A stretch of 14,309 nucleotides of DNA from Pseudomonadota bacterium. GTDB lineage: Bacteria > Myxococcota > UBA9042 > PHBI01. The translations under genes and the position numbers were made by a program. Positions 7,081-14,309 of this stretch are shown here, piece after piece. Numbering within the stretch: position 1 is the stretch's first letter; the number at the start of each line of letters is the position of its first letter. The stretch lies in contig SYAK01000384.1 of the NCBI GenBank assembly GCA_005788935.1, forward strand, positions 1 through 14,309, in the 5' to 3' direction. The notes below the pieces were generated by a model. That model saw only the letters and a list, made by a program, of their open reading frames with translations. It made no database searches and had not been told where the DNA came from.

Positions 7081-10000
7081 ATGAGACGCACGCCCCCCCC
7101 CCCCTCACATGTCCGCATAAACATCAACGACTTTCTTTCATCGCGCTCGCGGGGCTGCTCGCGCTGAACGCGCCTGGCTGCGCCGATGTCGCCGATCATG
7201 ACGCGGCGGTCGCCGAGGCGGACCTCAGCGACCTCGGCGGGGTCCGTGTGCTTGGGGCGGCGCTGACCGCGACGGACGACGGGGCGCTCGGGCGTGGGCT
7301 CGGCGCGACGGTGCCGACCGCGACGCAGGTGCTCGCGGCCTTCGACCAGTTGACAGGCGTCCTGAGCGCCGAGGCGAGCGCGGCCCACGCGACGGTCGTG
7401 TTCGGCATGAACGCCGCGAAGCTCTTCACGATCAACGGCGCGCCGGTCGAGTGTACGACCTGCCCGCTCGTCAACGGCCAGAAGGTCTACGCGACGACGA
7501 AGCCCAGCTCGACCGGGCTCGTCAAATCGGTGCGCCTGACGGTCAAGAGCGACGCGGCGCCAGCCGACGTCGTCCTCGACTACCGCGCGGGCAGCTTCCT
7601 GGCCGCGAACCCGCTCTCGAGCGCCAAGGGCGTCGAGGTCGTCGTCGAGGCGGGCGCAGCGTGGCGCTTCGGCGTCTACGGCAGCGCCAAGGCGGACGCC
7701 CTGACCGTCGGCGCGACGGGCTTCGCGATGAACCGCGACGCGAACGCGGATCTCAAGTGGACGGGCGCGGCCCCCACGCTCGTCGTGATGCACGGCGGCG
7801 CGGGCAACGACGTGCTGTCGGCCGCGGGCGACGTGGTCGGTGCCCTCCGCGGCGTCGGCGCGGCCTTCGCCGACGAGGTCGAGCTCGGCGGCGGCCTCGG
7901 CAACGACCGGCTGACGGGCGGCGACGGCGCCGACAAGCTCTTCGGCCACGCAGGCAAGGACACCTTCGTGATGGAGCCGACCGAGAGCATGGTCGGCGAC
8001 CTGCTGCACGGCGGCGCGGACGCCGACATCGTCGACTGGAAGAAGTCGACAGCGCCTGTCGTCGTGACGCCTGGCGAGGCCTTCGTGCCCTTCAAGGACG
8101 GCAGCGGCGTCTTCATCGCGCAGCGCTGCGCCCTGCCCGCTGCCGCCTCGTCCGCCGACCCGAAGGCCCTCTGGGTCGAGGTCCCGCTCTTGGACTGGAC
8201 GACCGCCCCGAACGCCGCCAACGCGGCGCTGCGCAAGGGTGACGGCCGCCTCGTCGACCCGACCTGCAAGCCGCTCGAGGCCCCCGCTGGCATCCCGTGC
8301 GCCACCGAGGGCGACGAGCTCGTCGAGGTCGAGCGCTTCAACGCCTCGCCGCTCGCCGACGTCCTCGTCGGCGACTGCGGCAGCAACCTGTTCTACGCGG
8401 GCCTCGGCAACGACACGCTGATGCCTGGCGGCGGCGTGGGCGGCAGCGGCGACGGGCTGCTCGGCGAAGCGGGCGACGACCTCATCATCATGGGGCCGTT
8501 CGCCAACGGGCCGACCTTCGCCTCGGGCGGCACCGGCACCGCCGACGTCATCTCCTACGCCCTCCGCCAAAAGGGCGTCTTCGTGACCTCGCAGCGCGGC
8601 AGGCCAGGCGCCGCGGGCACAAGCGGCGAGCTCGCGACGCCTGACGGGGCGGCCATCGAGGGCGACCTCGTCGTCGACTTCGAGACCCTCATCGGCACAG
8701 ACGCCGCCGACCGCCTCACGGGCTCGAGCGCCTCGAACCGCATCGAGGGCCGCGGCGGCGACGACGTCCTGAGCGGGGACAAGGGCAACGACACGATTTT
8801 TGGCGGCCTCGGCAACGACCAGCTCAACGGTGGCGTCGGCAACGACACGCTCGTCGGCGGGCCAGGCGCGGACGTCGGCACCGGCGACGTCGGCAACGAC
8901 CGCCTCATCGGCGACAACGGCCGCTACTGCCAGAACGCCGTCACGACGCTCTGCACCTCGGACGCGAGCTGCGCGGGCTCGACTGGCCCCTGCGTCTTCG
9001 ACAGCTTCTGCCCGGACAAGGGCGACCAAGCCTGCGCCGACCAGCTCTTCGGAGGCCCGGGCGTCGACACCTTCGAGGCCGTCACCGACCCCGACGCGGA
9101 CGTCTTCCACTGCGGCGACGAGCTGCGCGAGGAGGCCCGCGGCGTGGCGGCATCACTCCGCCGTCAGGACGTCGTCAGCTTCGAGGGCGCGACGGGCGAA
9201 GTCAACGCGACGGCCGACGGGGTCGCCGATGACGGCCTCGGCGGCATAGCCGGCGGCGACCTCATCGGGCCGAGCTGCGAGAGCCTGAAGACCACCCCGC
9301 CGCCCTCCGCGGCGGGCAAGACCTGGACCCTCGAAACCGCGACCACGCCAGCCCCGAGCTACCCTGATGGCGGCGACGTCGTGCTGCGCCTGACGAACGC
9401 GCCCACCCCCGCGATCCTGCGGACCGACGTCACCTTCATCGCGACGCTCGAGGGCAGCCCGACGGGCGCCTTCCACGCGCCGAAGGTCGTCTCGGGCGCC
9501 CTCGAGGTCGTCTTCGTGCCAAGCGCGAGCGGCGAGGTCACCATCACCGCCGCGGCGGGCCTGACCGCTGGCACCGCGCTCGACACCCTCGACCTGACCA
9601 TCAGCGGCGCCGCGACGAGCAGCTGCTTCGACCTCCAGAAGAACGGGACCGAGGAGGGCGTCGACTGCGGCCCCGACTGCAGCTTCCCGTGCGCCGCCCC
9701 GACCTGCACCGACGGCGTGAGGAACGGCGCCGAGACCGACATCGACTGCGGAGGCCTCACCTGCGCCCCCTGCGCGGCGGGCGACTACTGCGCTGACGCC
9801 CTCGACTGCGGCGGCGCCCCGTGCGTCGGCAGCCGCTGCCAGAAGGCGTGCAACGGGTGTACCAACTGCACCGCCGGCATGTGCAACGCCTGCCCGACCG
9901 GTCGAGAGCTCATCGGCGGCCAGTGCCTGAGGCCCTGCCCCGACACCGACGGCGACTCGAACACCAAGACCTGGCCGAGCGTCGACGGCCGCTGCAGCTG

Positions 10001-13000
10001 CCCCGCGGGACAGACGATGAACACCGCTGGCACCGCGTGCGTCGCCTGCACAGCCGGCGTCCGCTGCAACGTCTGCGCGGCCAACCACCTCCCCAACGCC
10101 GGGGGCATCTGCACGGAGCTGTTGTCGGGTGTCTGCCCCGGTATCGACAACTTCGCGCCCGACGCGGTCGACGGCCGCTGCGTCTGCGCCGACGGCTTCG
10201 CCCTCGACGCCGCCACCAACGCCTGCGTCGCGGTCGCGAGCTGCCCGACTGGCACCACCGCTGCAAGCGGCGTCTGCGGCTGCCCCGCCAAGCAGCGCCT
10301 CAACCTCGTGGGCGCCTGCGTCGCCTGCCCCGCAGGCTGCGACGCCTGCGCCCTCGACGACGCCGGCGCCGTCGTCTGCACCGCCTGCTCCGCCCCCGCG
10401 GACCCCACCAAGGCCGCCGCGAGCGTCCTCTTCAACGGACGCTGCCTCGCCCGCTGCCCGTCTGGCTCGGTCCGAGACGGCAACAGCTGCGTCTGCGACG
10501 ACACCCCGCCGCAGTTCGCAGACGGCACCTCCTGCAAGCGCTGCGCCGACGGCTGCGCCGTGTGCGCGAGCTACGAGACCTGCGAGCAGTGCGACGCCGG
10601 CTTCCAGAAGCTCAACGGCCTCTGCGTCCCAGGCTCGCCCGCGGGCACCACCACGACGCCCGACGGCCTCACCTGCGCAACTGGCTATGTCTTCGACCCC
10701 GTCACGGTCGCATGTGTCACCTGCGAGGCCGGCGAGCGGGTCGTCGACGGCACTTGCGCTCCCTGCAGCGGCGGCGAGTGCGACGACTGCAACCCGCCGA
10801 AGTTCCTGACCTATGTCAGCGGCACCCCCGCCTGCACCGACTGCTCCACCGGCTGCGCCGCCTGCGACGGCCCCCTCGCCTGCCGCGCCTGCGAGACCGG
10901 CCACACCCTCTGGCAGGGCCTCTGCGTCCCACCCTGCGGCGCTGGCCTCGTCTTCAGCACCACGCTCGGCCGCTGCGTGGCCGACCCGAACGCGGGCAGC
11001 GTCACCTGCGCCGAGCCCCAGTTCGCTGACCAAGGCGTCTGCGTCGACACATGCCCGAGCGGCAAGTTCGCCAACAGCAACACCCGCAGCTGCGTGAGCC
11101 TCTGCCCGTCCGGGACCTTCGGCGACAGCGTCACGCAGGCCTGCGTCGCCATGTGCCCCGACGGCTCCTTCGCTGACGGTGCGACGAGGACCTGTGCCGC
11201 GACCTGCTCTGGCAGCACGTTCGCTGACCCAACGACCCAGACCTGCGCCGCGACCTGCTCGGTCGCCACCTTCGCGGACGCGACGAGCAAGGCCTGCGTC
11301 ACGACCTGCCCAGCGGGCGCCTTCCCCGACACCGCCACCCGCGCCTGCGGCCCCTGCACGGGCGGGCGGCGGACCATCAGCTTCAGCAACCCCGGCGGGT
11401 CGAGCCACGGCAACGTCTGCGTCGACTTCGCAATGAACCCCGAAGAGATCGGCAGCCTCTTCCACAGCCTCCCGCTCCCGAGCAAGGCGGGCCAATACTT
11501 CGCGGGCTGGTGGACCGAGGCCTCGTCCACGACGAACCACCACGGTGTACGCATCGCGCCGTCCGACAAGTTCGTGCCGCAGTGGACGAACCCGGCCCTG
11601 CCCGTCGCGGCCTCGAGCGTCACGCTCCACGCGCGCTGGACAGCCCACCCCGAGCGCATCGTCTTCGACGTCCGCGGCGGGACCCTCTCGGGGACGCCGG
11701 GCTGCGACCCAACTGGAATTGGCTTCATCGGCGGGAATGAGACCGACCCGGGCTGTTCCGGCATGACCGAGTGGTACTCATGCACCGGAACTCAGCTCTG
11801 CAACTGGAACTGGGGGAATCCTGGCTGTGAGTCCCGCGACCAGGGCGCGTGTAACGGCCCCTGTTACTGGGACGAGGGCAACCAGTCTTGCTACTTCAAC
11901 GGGTCCGGATTCTGCGAGTTCCAGCCGCCCAACATGCGCTACCCGTGGGTTCTCTGCGGACATGTCTACGAAGAGTCCTCTGTCTACGACTGCTCCAGCG
12001 GTTACGACACTATAAGCTCAACGACGAACTTCCGCTCACCTCCGGCCCGCAGCGGCTATGTCTTCTCCGGCTGGGCGACAGGTTACGGGAGCGGCGCCCA
12101 GCCTAACGAAGGGTCGGACTGGCACAGCGGATACCGACCGACCGCGCCGGTCACGCTGTACGCGAAATGGCGCTGCCCTGCCGGCAAGGCCATGAACGCC
12201 GACAAGGTGTGCGCGATCACCTGCCCGGCGGGGCAGTGGTCCGAAGGTTTCACGTGCCAGCCCTGCCACGCGTCCTGTGGCACCTGCGTCGGCCCTAACC
12301 GAGGAGACTGCTCCTCATGTCCGGCCGGCCGCATCGAGCGACGCCACCGCGTGCAACAAAGCTGGGACTGCACGAACGGCAACAGCTTTTCGATGGCGAC
12401 GGACAGCGTGTTTGAATGCTGGTCGTGCGCTCAGGTCGGGCAGCGGTGGTTCGACGAAAGCGGATACGGGGACGACAACTGCACCGAGTGCGCGGCCACG
12501 TGCGTCGTGAACGGCTACGAGCTCGACAACACGTGGAGCAGCTCTGGCTACGGTGCGCAGACGCCAGCCTGCGCGGGGCTGCCGGCCTCGGTGACGAGCG
12601 ACGGCGTGTTCGACGCGGGCTACAGCGTCCCGGTGCGGTGCACCGGCTGCGCAGCTGGATATGCGCTGCAGGACGGCGTCTGTGTATCCGCCGCCTCCTG
12701 TGGTAACGGCAGCTGCGAGCCTGGCGAGGACTGCAACAACTGCGGAGACTGCACGTGCAGCGTCAGCGGTAGCTGTATGAACCACGAGAACTTGTACTAC
12801 TACTGCGACGAGGGCTACTGCGGCAACAACACCTGCGAGTCCGGGCGCGGCGAGGACTGCAACAGCTGCTCGCAAGACTGCGGTTGCAGCGGCAGCGACA
12901 GCTGCAACGGGAACGGGAACGGGAGCGGTTACTCCTGCCAATCGAGCAGCTACTGTGGTAACGCCAGCTGCGAGTCTGGCGAGGACTGCAGCAACTGCTC

Positions 13001-14192
13001 CCAAGACTGTGGCTGTGGCAACGGATACAGCTGCAACTCGGACGGCACCCGGTACTACTGCGATAGCTGGTCCTATCCCTCCTGCGGGAACAACAGCTGC
13101 GAGTCTGGCGAGGATTGCAATAACTGCTCCCAGGACTGTGGGTGCGGCGACGGCACATGCTACTACGTCGGCCCCTACTACTCCTGCACGGCCGCGCCAT
13201 CCTGCGGGGACGGAAGCTGCGACGGCAGTGAGGCCAGCTCGTCGTGCCCGAGCGACTGCTGCGGCGGCCTCCAGACGAACTACTCCTCGTCCGCCTGGTC
13301 GACTTCCTGCACGCAGACGACAGCCTGCGTCGAGGTCAACACGGGCGCCTTCTACAACACATGCCAGGGCCCCGACGCCAACCAGCCCAATCAGGCCAAC
13401 TGCGCCCTCGGAAGTGGCAGCCCCTTCACCTGCTCCTACTGCGACCCGGGCTACTACCTCCACAACGGGGGCTGCTACGCGACCTGCCCAGACGGCTCGT
13501 ACGCCGACTCCTCGAGCACCTGCGCACCCTGCCACAGCTCATGTGGGGCGTGCACGGGCGGCGGCGAGAGCCAGTGCACGACGTGCAGCAATGGTTTTTA
13601 CAGGCGCCCCTCCGGAAGCGGCGAGTACTCATGCATCTCCGCGCACGCCTGCTCTGCGTACCACACCGGCTATATCCTCGGCGACGCGTGCGTCAGCGAC
13701 TGCCCCATGGGCTACTCACCGAACCAGGAGTGTTTCGATGGCGAGGGCTGCTCCGTCTACGGGATGTTCTGTCGCGTGATGGTCGACTACTGCCACGTCC
13801 AGTGGCCGTGCAGCATCTTCATGCAGCCCGGCTCCAAAAGCGAAAACATCTACGTCTGGGTCTACCAGGATGGGGTCACGACAAGAACAGGCCCCGGGGG
13901 CGGGATCACCGTCGAGGTCGGTTACGGCAAAGACGACCCCAGATTTTACCCGAACTGGTTCCCAACCAACTACAACGCGGACACTGGCCCATCGTGGGAC
14001 TCTTCCGCCAACGACGAGTACGCAGGCCAGCTAGATGACGTGCGGCAGGGCTTCTGGCACTACGCGGCGCGCGTCTCGGCCGACGACGGAAGAAGCTGGC
14101 GTTACTGTGACTTGGGCGGCGACAGCTGCGGTGGCGTCGGTTCAAGCAACGGCTGGGGCGACAATCTCGGGTCGCTCCGGGTCGACTATTGA
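7081..14192 (+). CDS. Giant RTX / cysteine-rich mosaic surface protein, start out of frame across a C12 tract
   Basis: The main frame runs unbroken from 7104 to TGA at 14190-14192. The signal peptide lies in this frame (RLSFIALAGLLALNAPGC, Cys34 possibly lipidated), but the frame has no ATG/GTG/TTG before GTG 7248. The natural ATG at 7081 joins it only if the C12 tract (7093-7104) has 10 or 13 C, giving about 2,370 residues. Domains (numbering with 13 C): novel beta-rich region 35-235; RTX-like GGxGxDxLxG repeats 237-300 and 417-614; beta-sandwich ~741-843; CxDGxxNGxETDxDCGG motifs 851-920; furin/EGF-like Cys-rich repeats to ~1325; six 17-residue repeats 1325-1426; two InlB-type (Flg_new) repeats to ~1698, the second with a Cys-rich insert; more furin-like repeats; five CGNxxCExGEDC repeats 1874-2061; C-terminal module ending GRSWRYCDLGG...LRVDY. 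Likely a surface adhesin. No sortase, MYXO-CTERM or T1SS genes are seen. Confidence 0.85.
7093..7104 (+). repeat. Poly-C tract (12 C), candidate phase-variation switch
   Basis: Twelve consecutive C begin at codon 5 of the frame opened by ATG 7081. With 12 C the product is a 28-residue peptide ending at TGA 7165-7167; with 11 C it ends at a TAA a few codons after the tract. With 10 or 13 C it reads Met-Arg-Arg-Thr-(Pro)n into the signal peptide and the full 7-kb frame. Long C/G tracts just inside the 5' end are the classical slipped-strand contingency arrangement. Confidence 0.7.
8744..8922 (+). repeat. RTX-like calcium-binding nonapeptide repeats
   Basis: Within the giant protein this block reads as successive nonapeptides: GGDDVLSGD, KGNDTIFGG, LGNDQLNGG, VGNDTLVGG, PGADVGTGD, VGNDRLIGD. 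These match the GGxGxDxLx hemolysin-type repeat, which folds as a parallel beta-roll binding Ca2+. Weaker copies lie upstream (7795-7970 and around 8340-8440). A Cys-containing insertion follows immediately (CQNAVTTLC...), which is unusual for RTX blocks. Confidence 0.85.
11052..11357 (+). repeat. Six tandem 17-residue Cys repeats (51-nt unit)
   Basis: Six exact-length units follow the pattern CPxGxFADxxTxxCxxx, for example CPDGSFADGATRTCAAT, CSGSTFADPTTQTCAAT and CSVATFADATSKACVTT. A shorter related unit (CAEPQFADQGVCVDT) precedes them. Each unit has two Cys, except the last, which has three. The uniform 51-nt period suggests expansion by tandem duplication inside the giant gene. Confidence 0.85.
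12696..13262 (+). repeat. Five CGNxxCExGEDCxxC repeats
   Basis: The first Cys codons lie at 12699, 12819, 12954, 13083 and 13203, a period of 40-45 residues. Each has CGNxxCExGEDCxNCxxDCxC followed by a variable Ser/Asn/Tyr-rich linker; the last is degenerate (CGDGSCDGSEASSSC). Copies 3 and 4 are nearly identical at DNA level through GAGTCTGGCGAGGA and CAACTGCTCCCA-type stretches, so that duplication looks recent. The motif is common in myxobacterial and other secreted proteins. Confidence 0.85.
12906..12923 (+). repeat. In-frame hexamer microsatellite AACGGG x3
   Basis: Three perfect AACGGG units, followed by a degenerate AGCGG, encode Asn-Gly-Asn-Gly-Asn-Gly-Ser-Gly in a linker of the CGN repeat region. 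Because the unit is 6 bp, length change would alter linker length without shifting the frame. Confidence 0.7.
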
Positions 14193-14209
14193 CGGTCCTT
14201 GGCAGCCGT

Positions 14210-14227
14210 GAGGCCTCGGATGGCCTC
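14210..14227 (+). terminator. Small hairpin after the giant gene
   Basis: GAGGCC (14210-14215) pairs with GGCCTC (14222-14227) across a 6-nt loop, 18 nt after the stop. There is no T-run. It abuts the larger hairpin, and the two share base 14227. Confidence 0.35.
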
Positions 14228-14295
14228 CCGCGCTACGCGCCTAGCGGGGAGCGCGGGTCTCCCTCCCGCGCTCCCCGCTAGGCGTGAAGCGCGGG
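14227..14295. terminator. Large perfect hairpin, probable terminator or mobile palindrome
   Basis: The arms 14238-14257 and 14265-14284 are perfectly complementary over 20 bp around a 7-nt loop (TCTCCCT). An outer stem CCCGCGCT (14227-14234) with AGCGCGGG (14288-14295) extends it across a 3/3 internal loop. No T-tract follows in the window. It may terminate transcription of the giant gene, or convergent transcripts from both sides, or be a REP-like palindrome. Confidence 0.6.
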
Positions 14296-14309
14296 ACGGC
14301 CCTCCGCGC

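Larger units (their letters stand above)
14193..14309. other. 3' flank of the giant gene
   Basis: These 117 bp have no gene. They contain the two hairpins at 14210-14227 and 14227-14295. Confidence 0.6.

Noticed and set aside
7093..7104. Programmed ribosomal frameshifting at the C-tract
   Set aside because: There is no slippery heptamer or downstream stimulator of known type, and tract length change explains the split more simply. It is not excluded, nor is transcriptional slippage.
6731..7108. 125-codon minus-strand open frame upstream of the giant gene
   Set aside because: It starts inside the complement of the C-tract and spans hairpins and promoter elements. No motif and no ribosome-binding site are visible.
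6990..9110. 706-codon minus-strand open frame
   Set aside because: It is antisense to the RTX region, has no domain, and its end crosses the promoter region; a GC artefact.
9153..11648. 831-codon minus-strand open frame
   Set aside because: It is antisense to the Cys-rich part of the giant gene, with low-complexity Ala/Gly/Arg/Val composition and no motifs; a shadow of GC-rich codons.
7248..14192. GTG 7248 as the true start of the giant gene
   Set aside because: It has no convincing ribosome-binding site and would drop an obvious signal peptide encoded just upstream in the same frame. The Cys-rich body needs export.

Overview
The window looks like chromosomal DNA from a GC-rich Gram-negative bacterium, most probably a member of the Myxococcota (old Deltaproteobacteria). 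This is inferred from very GC-rich codon use, the SDR plus MGAT-type acyltransferase pair, an Era gene inside a co-directional gene run, and above all a huge secreted mosaic protein with RTX-like, CxDGxxNGxETDxDCGG, furin-like and CGNxxCExGEDC repeats. No database search was possible.

Layout. (1) Positions 1-488, minus strand: the 5' part of an MNT-type nucleotidyltransferase gene that runs off the left edge. (2) Positions 489-1081: a divergent intergenic region with a 94-95 bp tandem duplication and a dyad at 941-960 that resembles a FadR/TetR-type operator. (3) Positions 1082-6713, plus strand: a tightly packed run of six genes. They are an atypical SDR, a PlsC/MGAT-type acyltransferase (TTG start, 4-bp overlap), a low-specificity threonine aldolase, the GTPase Era (ATGA overlap), a small exported beta-barrel-like protein (20-bp overlap) and an alpha/beta hydrolase. 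The first two probably act together in lipid metabolism. Era is a housekeeping ribosome-assembly factor carried in the same run. (4) Positions 6714-7080: a 367-bp intergenic region with hairpins, a direct repeat, an AT-rich island and a good sigma70-like promoter. (5) Positions 7081-14192: one giant gene of about 2,370 codons for an exported, probably lipid-anchored, multidomain surface protein. (6) Positions 14193-14309: two hairpins, one with a perfect 20-bp stem.

The most interesting feature is the start of the giant gene. A strong Shine-Dalgarno and ATG (7081) are followed after four codons by a run of 12 C. The signal peptide and the whole 7-kb frame lie in a different frame from that ATG, and that frame has no ATG, GTG or TTG of its own before the signal peptide. 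A tract of 10 or 13 C would join them. The sequence as given is therefore either the OFF state of a phase-variable (slipped-strand) surface-protein gene, or a homopolymer sequencing error. The product would be a candidate phase-variable adhesin or surface protein with eukaryote-like cysteine-rich repeats. Its last third has clearly lower GC, which suggests mosaic assembly.
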